From Rhodoferax sp. (GTDB lineage: Bacteria; Pseudomonadota; Gammaproteobacteria; Burkholderiales; Burkholderiaceae_C), in NCBI RefSeq assembly GCF_025354435.1, contig NZ_JANXMU010000002.1, positions 36,185 to 100,184 on the forward strand: 64,000 nucleotides of DNA, given 5' to 3'. Positions 7,982 through 17,963 of the stretch are shown piece after piece. The notes beneath the pieces were generated by a model that was not told the origin of the DNA, did no database searches, and was given only the letters and a program-made list of their open reading frames with translations. Position numbers and translations under genes: made by a program. How positions within the stretch are numbered: the first letter of the stretch is position 1; every line of letters starts with the position of its first letter.

Positions 7982-9267
7982 AGCAACCTCAGCCAGTCTT
8001 GCAGCTCTGCGTCGGTGGGCGCGGGGTTTTCCAGCCCGGCGCGGATGCGCTGGTTGCGCTGCAGGTCGGCCAGGGTCAGGCCGGGGTAGGCCTTGTACCA
8101 AACCTGGGTGGGAATCTGGTGGCGGCGTTGGTAGTATTTGAACGGCTGCTCGTGCCGCGCGCCGCCCAGGATCAGCCAGTCGGTGCGCGGCCAGCCAATG
8201 CCGTTGCCAAACACCAGGTTCAGGCCCCAGGCCACCTTGTTGATGAAGTCGTCCATGTAGCCCTGGTGGCTGCCGTCGTAGTTGCTGGTGAAGACCACGC
8301 GGCTTTTGTCGTCCAAAAAGGCCCAGCGGGCGAAATGGATGGTCTGCACCCGCGCCAGGTGGCCCCGGATGAACACGTGGCGGCAGGCGTAGTCGATTAG
8401 CACCAGCAGCACCGTCACCAGCCCGCGCCGGAACCGCCCCGGCTTGACCGGGCCGAGCGCGGTGTACTGGTTGCTCACGTCAAAGTCTTCCATGTCTTGC
8501 AGTTCTTGCAGCGCCTTCGGGTCGGGGCGCGGGCAGAGCACGGGGTCGGTGGTTTCGCGGCGGCGCAGCGCGTAGATAAGCCAGGGCAGCAACAGGATCA
8601 CAAACGGCAGCAGTACCAGGCCCGCCAGCGGCACGCCCAGCAGGTGAACCAGATTGCGGATCTGCCAGCCCAGTGGCGTGGGAGCGGACGGGCTCAGGCT
8701 GAGGCGGCCTGCGGCGACCTCGGTTTCTACAAAATGGCGCAGGTACTGGTGGGTGCGCCGTGCATCGGCTTCCACACTGCGCGGCACCTGGTCGGACAAG
8801 GTCTGCTGCAGGGCGGCTTCTTCGCGGATCTGCTGCACGCTGCGGCCCCGCCAGTTTATGTAAGTGGCGGCCAGCGGGCGGTCGTGCGCAAGCATCCAGG
8901 CGGTGAGGTCTTTGCCTTGGGCAAAGCCTTCGCAGTGGGCAAAGATGCGGCTCAGCCCTTGCCCCGCACTCTGGGCCATCAGGTCCAAACACGCGCGCGC
9001 CGACCCGTCGCAATCGCCCATGAAGGCCAGGTAGGTGGGCAGGCGCGGGCGCGGCAGGCCCAGGGTGGTGAGGTCGGCTTGCAGGGCATCGTCGAGCAGC
9101 ACAAAGCGGGCAAAGTGCAGCTGCGTGAACAGGCCAAACGGCAGCAGCGGGTTGTGCGGGTTGGCCGTGCCGGGCTGGGTGTTCATGCTGGCCAGCAGCG
9201 CCCGCAGATCGGCCTCGCGGCCCGCAGCCAGCGGCGCAACGACCATGAAGTGCGACTGGGGAAGCAT
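7978..9267 (-). CDS. Membrane protein of unknown function with two related halves
   Basis: 429 residues. The N-half contains LHFARFVLLDD ... LAFMGDCDG. The C-half repeats the pattern as IHFARWAFLDD ... VFTSNYDGSHQGYMDD, so each half looks like a dimeric alpha-beta (ferredoxin-like) unit of the kind DyP peroxidases also contain. Between them a strongly hydrophobic stretch (LAGLVLLPFVILLLPWLIYAL, about 217-240) should cross the membrane, followed by a basic RRR; a weaker one lies near 290-310. The stop overlaps the DyP start. I do not recognise a named family. A haem or substrate-handling partner of the DyP enzyme is a guess from context and fold resemblance. Confidence 0.75.
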   Translation of the reverse strand: MLPQSHFMVVAPLAAGREADLRALLASMNTQPGTANPHNPLLPFGLFTQLHFARFVLLDDALQADLTTLGLPRPRLPTYLAFMGDCDGSARACLDLMAQSAGQGLSRIFAHCEGFAQGKDLTAWMLAHDRPLAATYINWRGRSVQQIREEAALQQTLSDQVPRSVEADARRTHQYLRHFVETEVAAGRLSLSPSAPTPLGWQIRNLVHLLGVPLAGLVLLPFVILLLPWLIYALRRRETTDPVLCPRPDPKALQELQDMEDFDVSNQYTALGPVKPGRFRRGLVTVLLVLIDYACRHVFIRGHLARVQTIHFARWAFLDDKSRVVFTSNYDGSHQGYMDDFINKVAWGLNLVFGNGIGWPRTDWLILGGARHEQPFKYYQRRHQIPTQVWYKAYPGLTLADLQRNQRIRAGLENPAPTDAELQDWLRLL

Positions 9268-9290
9268 GATTTTTAGGCCAATTTTTAAGT

Positions 9291-9340
9291 ATTAAATTGG
9301 CTACTAGCGTATATTTAATATACGCTAGTAGCTATTAAAA
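9291..9340 (-). repeat. Interspersed GCTAGCG palindromic repeat, copy 3 (perfect palindrome)
   Basis: Arms GCTACTAGCGTATATT (9300-9315) and its exact reverse complement (9317-9332) flank a single central T, giving a 33-bp perfect palindrome. It sits inside the redox operon between the 143-residue gene and the 429-residue gene, where it could act as an mRNA hairpin between cistrons. Confidence 0.85.
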
Positions 9341-9364
9341 TGTTAGTTAAAAACTGTAGCGTGG

Positions 9365-9796
9365 CTAGAACTGCAAACAGAAGTCGATCAGCCGCTCTTT
9401 GCCCCAGTACACCTTGCCCAGGTAGAAGCCGGGGCCAATCAGGCGGATTTCGTCGCGGATGTAGTGGGCCAGCACCGAGGTGTCGGAATAGTCCAATACG
9501 ATGCATTCCTTGCCGTCCAGCCAGCTGGCATCCTTGTACACACGGGCCACCACGGCCTCGATGCCGAAGGGCAGCACCTTGTTTTTGAGAAAGCCCTTTT
9601 GCGCATCGAACACTTTGCCCTGCCAGCCGAAGTGGTTGATGATGGACGCGATGCTCTGGGTGTATTTGGTACCGGGCGCGATGATGGCCGTGCCCTCGGC
9701 CCCGCCATCGGGGATATCGCCTGCCGGGCTGGCGCGGAACAGGTCGTCCAGCTCGGTTTGGCTCATTGCCAGCAGTTGCGGTACATCGTAGGCCAT
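9365..9796 (-). CDS. Small conserved protein of unknown function in redox operon
   Basis: 143 residues from the ATG at 9796, preceded by AGGAGA; a longer frame begins at 9844 but overlaps the GMC stop and lacks this site. The sequence is soluble and rich in beta-strand patterns: an acidic N-terminus (LDDLFRASPAGDIPDGGAEG), then FGWQGKVF, ECIVLDYSDTSVLAHYIRDE and a GFYLGKVYWGKERLIDF C-terminus. It has no signal peptide and no cysteine cluster. The lipocalin-like alternation is suggestive only. It lies 13 bp after the GMC gene in the same operon. I do not recognise the family. Confidence 0.8.
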   Translation of the reverse strand: MAYDVPQLLAMSQTELDDLFRASPAGDIPDGGAEGTAIIAPGTKYTQSIASIINHFGWQGKVFDAQKGFLKNKVLPFGIEAVVARVYKDASWLDGKECIVLDYSDTSVLAHYIRDEIRLIGPGFYLGKVYWGKERLIDFCLQF

Positions 9797-9809
9797 GGTT
9801 TTCTCCTGG

Positions 9810-11633
9810 TTAGGTCTGAAGAATTGCATCCGCTGCCTTCTCACCCACCATGTAGACGGCGGCGGCGATGAAGAAGCCGGGGATGCGCGGGAACACCGAT
9901 GCGTCTACCACCCGCAGGCCACGCGTGCCGTGGACGCGGAAGGCGCTGTCGAGGACCTCGCCGATGGCGCAAGAGCCACAGGCGTGGTGGCCCCAGGCGG
10001 TGTTGCGCACGTAGTCGGCCAGTTCGGCATCGCTTTGCACGCTGGAGCCGGGTGTGCATTCTTCGGCGATCAGGCCACTGGCCAGTAACGGGGCGGTGAG
10101 GCGGCGCACGGCGCGGATGGCCTGCACCACGGCCTGCAGGTCGGTGCCTGCTGCGTCGCTGCCTTCTTCAAAATAACGGAAGTTGACCAGCGGGGTGTCC
10201 AGCGGGTCGGCTGAGCGCAGCGTGACCGTGCCGGCTCGGTTCAGCGTGTGGGCCTTCAGGATGGCCCAGGTCAGGCTGTCGGCATGTTGGCGGATCTGCT
10301 CCGAGAAGCCCGGCGCGTAGCCTTCAAACTGGGCGGGCAGGGCCATGCAGAAGATGTCGGGCTCGGGCAGGTTCGGGCTGGACTTTTCGATCAGGCCCAG
10401 CATGGCTCCGCTGGCGGCGTACATGCCCGAGCGCGCGTTCTTCCAGCGCTCCCACACCGGGTCGCCGCGTTCAAACCGCGCCTCTTGTAGCCCCAGCCAG
10501 GGCTGGCGCATGCGGTGGGTGAGGGCGACCTCGTAGCGGTCTTGCAGGTTGCGGCCCACGCCTGGCAGGTCTATCCGCACCGGAATACCGTGGGCGCGCA
10601 GCGTGGAAGCGGGGCCGATGCCAGAGAGCATTAGCAGCTGCGGGGTGTTGAAGCTGCCGCCGCACAGAACCACTTCCCGGCCAGCCTGCACCTGCCGGGT
10701 GATACCCGCTGCCGCACTGGGCGCGGGATGGGCACGGTACAGGCGCTGGCCTTTGCGGTATTCGACCCCGCAGGCCGCACCCTCGGCATTGAACAGCACG
10801 CGGGTGGCCAGGGCGTGCAGCTCGATGTGCAGGCGGTCGGGGTGTTTTTCGCGCACTTGCAGCAGGCGCTCGCGTGCCCCCATGCGGCTGTGCCGGGCGG
10901 TGCTCATCGGCGTGTAACACAGGCCCTCAAAGCTGTCACCACCCCAGGGCCGGGCGTTGGGGTCGCCGCGCACCCGCAGCCAGCGCAACAGGCTGCGCAG
11001 CGGGGTGGGCAGGCTGTGGGTGAAGTTGTGCGCGGTGCGGGCCAGCAGGTCCACCAGCTGTGCGTCTTCCAGGGCTTCGGGCGGTACCGAGCGCTCGGTG
11101 TGCAGCCAGCCGTGCCAGCCGTGGCCGCTGGGGTCCAGGCCCAGGCGCTGCAGGGCGCGCCAAATGGGGCGGTACTGGCAGGACTCCAGCCGGGCAAAGT
11201 AGCGCTGCATGTGGGTGGCGCGCCAGCTGGCATCGCCGGTGAGGTCGGCGATGTGGTTCCAGTCGGAGTCGTGCGGGCGCATGAAGACCATGGCGTTGTG
11301 CGCGGTGCAGCCGCCCAGCCCGGCGGCGCGCGGGTACAGCACGCCCTGGCGGGCAGCGCTGTATTTGGGGTCGCGCGCCTGCCGGGCCTCGTCGGCGTAG
11401 TGGCGCACTTGGAAGTTCCAGGCCATGGCTTCGTTCTCACAGGCAAAGGCGTGGAAGCCGGGTACGTCGTAGTCGTCGGGCAGGCGCGGGCTTTTCTCCA
11501 GCCGCGGGTCGCCACCCGCTTCCAGCACACAGACGCGCTGGCCCGCCTCTACCAGCCGGGCGGCCAGGGTGCCACCGCCTGCGCCCGTTCCCACGATGAT
11601 GGTGTCCCATGGTTGGCCTTCAGAAATGGGCAT
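9810..11633 (-). CDS. GMC-family flavin-dependent oxidoreductase
   Basis: 607 residues. The N-terminal dinucleotide fold TIIVGTGAGGGTLAARL binds FAD, and the family's second block is ARDPKYSAARQGVLYPRAAGLGGCT. The C-terminal catalytic region reads WGHHACGSCAIG, with the usual His, then the GLRVVDASVFPRIPG block that closes the FAD site. GMC enzymes oxidise alcohols, sterols or sugars and pass electrons to O2, a quinone or a cytochrome. No signal peptide is present. The gene starts 4 bp after the stop of the di-heme cytochrome, so the two are probably made together; direct electron transfer is uncertain because the cytochrome is predicted to be periplasmic. The substrate is unknown. Confidence 0.9.
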   Translation of the reverse strand: MPISEGQPWDTIIVGTGAGGGTLAARLVEAGQRVCVLEAGGDPRLEKSPRLPDDYDVPGFHAFACENEAMAWNFQVRHYADEARQARDPKYSAARQGVLYPRAAGLGGCTAHNAMVFMRPHDSDWNHIADLTGDASWRATHMQRYFARLESCQYRPIWRALQRLGLDPSGHGWHGWLHTERSVPPEALEDAQLVDLLARTAHNFTHSLPTPLRSLLRWLRVRGDPNARPWGGDSFEGLCYTPMSTARHSRMGARERLLQVREKHPDRLHIELHALATRVLFNAEGAACGVEYRKGQRLYRAHPAPSAAAGITRQVQAGREVVLCGGSFNTPQLLMLSGIGPASTLRAHGIPVRIDLPGVGRNLQDRYEVALTHRMRQPWLGLQEARFERGDPVWERWKNARSGMYAASGAMLGLIEKSSPNLPEPDIFCMALPAQFEGYAPGFSEQIRQHADSLTWAILKAHTLNRAGTVTLRSADPLDTPLVNFRYFEEGSDAAGTDLQAVVQAIRAVRRLTAPLLASGLIAEECTPGSSVQSDAELADYVRNTAWGHHACGSCAIGEVLDSAFRVHGTRGLRVVDASVFPRIPGFFIAAAVYMVGEKAADAILQT

Positions 11634-11637
11634 GGAG

Positions 11638-14175
11638 TTAAAAGGTTTTGAGGAAGGCGATCAGCGCGCGCTTGTCGTCGTCGCTCAGCACGGGTTCGGT
11701 GCCAAAGGCTTTTTCGTCGGCGCTCAGGCCTTCTTGCTGGTTGAACTCTGCCGTGCCGAAGTAGTGGCCGCGGTTGACCACGAAGTCGGGGCATTTGCTC
11801 AGGCGCATCAGCGGTGCGCGCAGGTTGGCAAACTTCTCACGCAGCTGCGGGTCGGTGGCATCTTTGGGTGCGGTGAGCAGGTCGGCCTGCAGCTTGACGA
11901 GCACCTCGCCCACATCGCGTGCATGGGCGGCTTTGTCACTGAACTTGTCGCTCTCTGCCTGGAGTTTGAGGTTGGAGATCAGGCTGACCGGCATGCCCTG
12001 GGGGATGGGGCCCAGCGTGATGTCGCCCCCCAGCGACGGAAACCAGCGGTGCAGCCAGCTGCGCAAGGGCTGCAGCACCTCGGGCACAAAACCGGCGGGC
12101 ACGATGATTTCGCTGCGCTGGTCGGTGCGGTCGATGGTGCCGGGTACTTTGCTGCCCAGGATGCTGTCGTGGACCCGCTGTTCGGGCCACAGCATCTGGT
12201 TGATCGACGCATCAAACACCTGCATGCGCCCGGCCACCGACGGGTCGCCGTTGAACGGCCCCACGGTGTTGTTCAGCAAATACGGCGCGGTGGACCACAG
12301 GCTGATCAGCGACGGCACGCGGGTGTAGCCGCGCCCGCCTGCTGGCATGGCGTAGGGCACGTTGGACCCGGTGAACGGGTCGCTCAGGGTAACGGTGCCC
12401 ACGCTGGGTAACTGCTTGTAGGCGGTGGACGAAAAGTTGTCCCAGATATTGCCGGCCAGCGCATTGGTGGCTAGCGGGCTGCAGACGTTGGTGCGCAGCA
12501 GGGTGGCGGGGATGCGCGCCTCGGTAGACAGGTAGTTGCCCTTTAAAAAGTCAGGGGCCTGCACGATCTGGCGCATCAGCTTTTTGTAGCCGTCCGTCTG
12601 GGTCCAGCCCCAGTAGGCCTTGAAGCAGCCCAGGTAGCCGCCGCCTGCGCACTGCTGCGGCTCCAGGCCCAGCTCGGGCGGGGGCGTGGGGGTTTTGCTG
12701 GAATGGCAGCGGGCACAGGTGTCGGCAAATACCTGTTTGCCGTGGTCCAGCGTGGCGGTGTCGGCTTGCAGGTAGGCAGCGCCGCCGGGCGCGTTTTGCA
12801 GGTAATCGGGTTGGGCGGCCTTGAGGAAGAACAGGGCGGTGTTGGGCGTGCCCGCCTCGGTGGCCTGCCAGTAGCCGGAGTTCTTTTGCGCCGTGGCGAT
12901 GGGGATGGGCGTGATGGCCTTACCGCCCACCACCGGGTTGAAGTGCAGCATCCATTCCTCGCTGAACAGGCCGATGTTCAGGTACACCCGGTTCAGCGCG
13001 CCCAGCAGGCCGACCGAGTCGGAGCCGTCTTTGAGCACATGGGGCACGCGGGCGATGTGGGTGGCGGGGTCATAGAACTCGGTCAGCGGGCCGCTGGTGA
13101 TGAAGCCGTTGAACTGTTTGTTGTCGCGCTCGCCGCCGTTCAGCGGCTCGTGCCAGAGCTGTTTGCCCTGGGCCATGCGCTCGGCAAAGCTGTACACCGC
13201 GTTCATGGTGCGCGGGTTGTTGATGCTGTCGGTGGAAATCAGCGAGGTGTCCATCGCCCCCGGCCGGAAGCTGTGGGCCAGCTGGTACATGTAGTTGCGC
13301 TGGCCCTCGGGCTTGTTGGCGTTGTGGATGAACAGCCGGTCTACCCACATGTACTGCGCGCCCACCGAGGAGCTGAGGTTGGCGAACGCGGGGGCGTTGG
13401 GGTCCTGCGGCGGGTTCACCGGGCTGGGGCCGACGTGGCAAAACCCGCAGGACATGCCGACGCGGTACGGGCGCACCAGGTCTTGCCGGTTGTAGTATTT
13501 TTCGTCGGTGTAGTAACGCTCGGCATCCCATTCCTGGGCGGCTTTGGCATCGAAGGCTGGGTTGGGGAACAGGCGCAGACCCATGATGCCGGTGGCTTCA
13601 CCGTAGAACGAGCCGGTGGGCAGGGTGGTGCCCCGTGCGCCCAGTGCCACGCCGGGGTATTTGCGGGCGTTTTCAAAAGGGTCGGGGGCGCAGCCCTTGC
13701 CGCGTGCATCCAGCCACAGGCCTTGGTGGGCGGGGTCGGGGCCGGTGGCCTTGTCAAAGCAGGGTTCGTTGACCAGGCCCAGGTACTCCCAGCGGTTGGC
13801 CCGCGAATAGCCCTGGCTGGGGTGGGAGCTGATGATTTTCAGCAGGTCGAACGCGCCAAAGGTGTCGCGGGTCAGCTTGTCCCACATGCGGTCGTTGCCG
13901 CCGCTCCAGACCAGCCACATATTGCGTCCGGCCACCTCTTGCGGGGTCAATGCCAGGGCACCGTCCATGTCGTGGAAATAGTCCTCTGCCGCGTGGGTGA
14001 AGCTGCTGCCGTCACGCCCCGCCTGTTTGGCTTCGTCCAGCACCTTGCCCGCTTCGGGGGCCTGGGCGCTGGTGGACAGGCCTGTCAGCAGCAGGCAGCC
14101 CAGGAACAGCGCTGCCCCGCGTGCAGTGTGCTGCAGGGCCCAGCGTGGTGTGGTGGGCTTGAGCGTGTGTGCCAT
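11638..14175 (-). CDS. Large di-heme c-type cytochrome, peroxidase/MauG-like
   Basis: 845 residues from the ATG at 14175, preceded by GGGGGAA; an upstream ATG at 14202 is possible but poorer. A Sec signal peptide (about 17-39, ending STSAQA) directs it to the periplasm. Two c-haem sites are visible: CGFCH (243-247) and CARCH (487-491). The spacing, size and tail (LSDDDKRALIAFLKTF) suggest the di-heme cytochrome c peroxidase/MauG/RoxA superfamily. The protein is longer than typical CcpA (about 320-350 residues) and the extra N-terminal domain is unassigned. As first gene of the six-gene operon it may act as electron acceptor or as an oxygenase/peroxidase. Confidence 0.85.
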   Translation of the reverse strand: MAHTLKPTTPRWALQHTARGAALFLGCLLLTGLSTSAQAPEAGKVLDEAKQAGRDGSSFTHAAEDYFHDMDGALALTPQEVAGRNMWLVWSGGNDRMWDKLTRDTFGAFDLLKIISSHPSQGYSRANRWEYLGLVNEPCFDKATGPDPAHQGLWLDARGKGCAPDPFENARKYPGVALGARGTTLPTGSFYGEATGIMGLRLFPNPAFDAKAAQEWDAERYYTDEKYYNRQDLVRPYRVGMSCGFCHVGPSPVNPPQDPNAPAFANLSSSVGAQYMWVDRLFIHNANKPEGQRNYMYQLAHSFRPGAMDTSLISTDSINNPRTMNAVYSFAERMAQGKQLWHEPLNGGERDNKQFNGFITSGPLTEFYDPATHIARVPHVLKDGSDSVGLLGALNRVYLNIGLFSEEWMLHFNPVVGGKAITPIPIATAQKNSGYWQATEAGTPNTALFFLKAAQPDYLQNAPGGAAYLQADTATLDHGKQVFADTCARCHSSKTPTPPPELGLEPQQCAGGGYLGCFKAYWGWTQTDGYKKLMRQIVQAPDFLKGNYLSTEARIPATLLRTNVCSPLATNALAGNIWDNFSSTAYKQLPSVGTVTLSDPFTGSNVPYAMPAGGRGYTRVPSLISLWSTAPYLLNNTVGPFNGDPSVAGRMQVFDASINQMLWPEQRVHDSILGSKVPGTIDRTDQRSEIIVPAGFVPEVLQPLRSWLHRWFPSLGGDITLGPIPQGMPVSLISNLKLQAESDKFSDKAAHARDVGEVLVKLQADLLTAPKDATDPQLREKFANLRAPLMRLSKCPDFVVNRGHYFGTAEFNQQEGLSADEKAFGTEPVLSDDDKRALIAFLKTF

Positions 14176-14508
14176 AGCGTTCCCCCGGTTGCAGGCCAAC
14201 ATTGCGCCTTTTGGAGCCCGGTGTAAAGGGCCGGAGAAGGCGATCTAGTCTAGGCCCGTGGTGCTTTGGGGGCATCCATCAAAGAGGGGATAAATACGGC
14301 GGCAGACGGTTTTGTGGTGTGCTATTTAAGTTATAGCTGTTAGTGCAAGCTGAATATGCGCTAGAGAGCAATTTCGTTTATATTTTTAGGCGGAGTTGGC
14401 CCGCTTACTGCTTAGGCATAGGGTTAGCTGCGCAATGCATAAAGTAGACTCGCAGACAGTCGCGCTAAGTTGCCACACCCATTTATCCAATCCCTGAGAG
14501 GTTCATCC
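14176..14508. other. Intergenic region between redox operon and icd
   Basis: This 333-bp stretch separates divergent transcripts and must hold promoters for both the six-gene redox operon and icd. No convincing -35/-10 pair or operator stands out. It contains one interspersed repeat (14322-14390) on the icd side. The run GAGAGGTTCATCC before 14509 is the icd ribosome site. Confidence 0.5.
14322..14390 (+). repeat. Interspersed GCTAGCG palindromic repeat, copy 4
   Basis: TTATAGCTGTTAGTGC ... ATATGCGCTAGAGAGC followed by an AT-rich tail TTTATATTTTTAGG. Arms are partly decayed (GTTAGTGC versus GCGCTAG). Confidence 0.65.
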
Positions 14509-16746
<2,238 letters not shown>

Positions 16747-16763
16747 GCTGCTGTGGTGCAGGT

Positions 16764-16830
16764 TGCTATGTAAAAAGTAGCTGCTTGTGTAGATGGAGTA
16801 AGCGCAAGAGGCTTATTTCATGCTTAATTT
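16764..16830 (+). repeat. Interspersed GCTAGCG palindromic repeat, copy 5 (degenerate)
   Basis: TTGCTATGTAAAAAGTAGCTGCTTGTG ... GTAAGCGCAAGAGGCTTATTT lies between the icd stop and its terminator. The outer arms (AGTAGCTGC; AGAGGC) are kept but the inner arms have drifted. Confidence 0.5.
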
Positions 16831-16871
16831 AAAAAATGGCTGCTCCCTGTACGGGGAGCGGCCATTTTTTT
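16831..16871. terminator. Bidirectional intrinsic terminator after icd
   Basis: AAAAAATGGC (16831-16840) pairs with GCCATTTTTT (16861-16870). An inner GCTCCC/GGGAGC stem extends it, with loop TGTACG. A-rich and T-rich flanks allow use from both sides, serving icd (+) and the convergent gene at 16907-17569 (-). Confidence 0.93.
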
Positions 16872-16906
16872 GGTCTGCGTGGCGCGAGAACCTGGCTCCT
16901 GGGGGG

Positions 16907-17569
16907 CTACAACTTTCCGTACTGCGTGCCGCCCGTCTTGCCCCCGCCCTCCAGCGGCATCAGGTCCGACAGGTATTCCTGCTCACCCACACGCACCAGC
17001 GGCGGTGCCTTGCCGCGCTGCAGGGCGGCCATGAAGGCGGCGCGCTCTTCGGCGGACACGGCGGGGTAGCGGTGGCGTGCCAGCGGGGTGGCCGCGGGGG
17101 CTCCGGCTTTGGCCGGGGTGACCGGTGCGCGTTGCGCCGCGACCACCGAGCCACCAGGTCGGGCTGTGTCGCTGGACCGGGCGGAGCGCTCAAACGGCTC
17201 CTCGGTTTCGCTCACCCGCCAGTAAATGCCATCGATCACCACCCCGTAGCGCTGGTAGGCAGCCGTGCGCATGCTCTCTTCCATGGCGTAAAAGCTCTTG
17301 GTCCGCGCCTGGGCCCCCGCCACAAACGACTTCGCCACATCCACCATGGCAATGAAGCGGTGGTGCCGCTCGTCCACTGGCATCACCTTGAAGCGGTACA
17401 TGTTGGAGACCACCTCCATCGACAAAAACGTCTCCCGGATCGATTGGTACAGGCACTCCTTGCGGTACGCCTTGCGCTCTTCCAGATCCATGCGCTGGCT
17501 GGGGGAAGCTGCCAGCGTGTTCCCGGGCGCTGGCGTGGTGCGGAGGAGTTTTTTGAGGAAGGCGAACAT
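16907..17569 (-). CDS. Conserved hypothetical protein
   Basis: 220 residues, ATG at 17569 (MFAFLKKLLRTT). The N-half (about 25-125) looks globular and helical, with RKECLYQSIRETFLSMEVVSN and RYGVVIDGIYWRVSETEEPFE. A Pro/Ala-rich linker (about 130-170) and a short conserved tail (EERAAFMAALQRGKAPPLVRVGE) follow. No signal peptide, membrane segment or known motif is visible. It stands alone, convergent with icd and sharing its terminator. I do not recognise a family with known function. Confidence 0.65.
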   Translation of the reverse strand: MFAFLKKLLRTTPAPGNTLAASPSQRMDLEERKAYRKECLYQSIRETFLSMEVVSNMYRFKVMPVDERHHRFIAMVDVAKSFVAGAQARTKSFYAMEESMRTAAYQRYGVVIDGIYWRVSETEEPFERSARSSDTARPGGSVVAAQRAPVTPAKAGAPAATPLARHRYPAVSAEERAAFMAALQRGKAPPLVRVGEQEYLSDLMPLEGGGKTGGTQYGKL

Positions 17570-17963
17570 GGGGTGGCTGAGGGTGGAACTTGCGGTCTAT
17601 TTTGCGCTGTCCAGTGCGCCGTCGCGCAGCCTCACTCTCCCCAGAAATTGTCCAGGTCCTCCATGGCGGTGGTCCATGCACGAATAGATACGTAAATTTT
17701 TTATAGCCCCTCTTTACAATTACTAATTATTAGTAATAATAAGAAAAAATCTATCTGTAGCGGGGCGTAGAAATTCATATTCGTCTGAACCGCATGCCTG
17801 CTGGCGGTGCGCTGAAGTCGCCCATCCCCTTGTCGCCCTCGCTCTGCCACACAACTCTCTGGAGGCTGCCTATGCGTTGATTTACCACCTACACGAGCAT
17901 GTCGACGTGCGGGCCTAGCGCCGGTACATCGTGTTCCTTAACGACAACCAAAAACAAAAAACT
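17570..17963. other. Intergenic region upstream of the GH2 gene
   Basis: This 394-bp stretch has an AT-rich island (17690-17760) in otherwise GC-rich DNA. It contains the 17-bp perfect palindrome TTACTAAT-T-ATTAGTAA (17720-17736), a likely promoter or operator for the GH2 gene. A short open stretch ending at the TAG at 17917-17919 (LEAAYALIYHLHEHVDVRA) looks protein-like but has no start or recognisable family, and may be a decayed gene end. No confident gene is present. Confidence 0.5.

Noticed and set aside
12703..14226. Plus-strand open frame of 507 residues opposite the di-heme cytochrome
   Set aside because: Shadow of the cytochrome gene, which carries two CxxCH motifs and a signal peptide on the opposite strand.
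17727..17919. Protein-like stretch ending LEAAYALIYHLHEHVDVRA
   Set aside because: No start codon, too short, and no recognised family; noted only as a possible decayed remnant.
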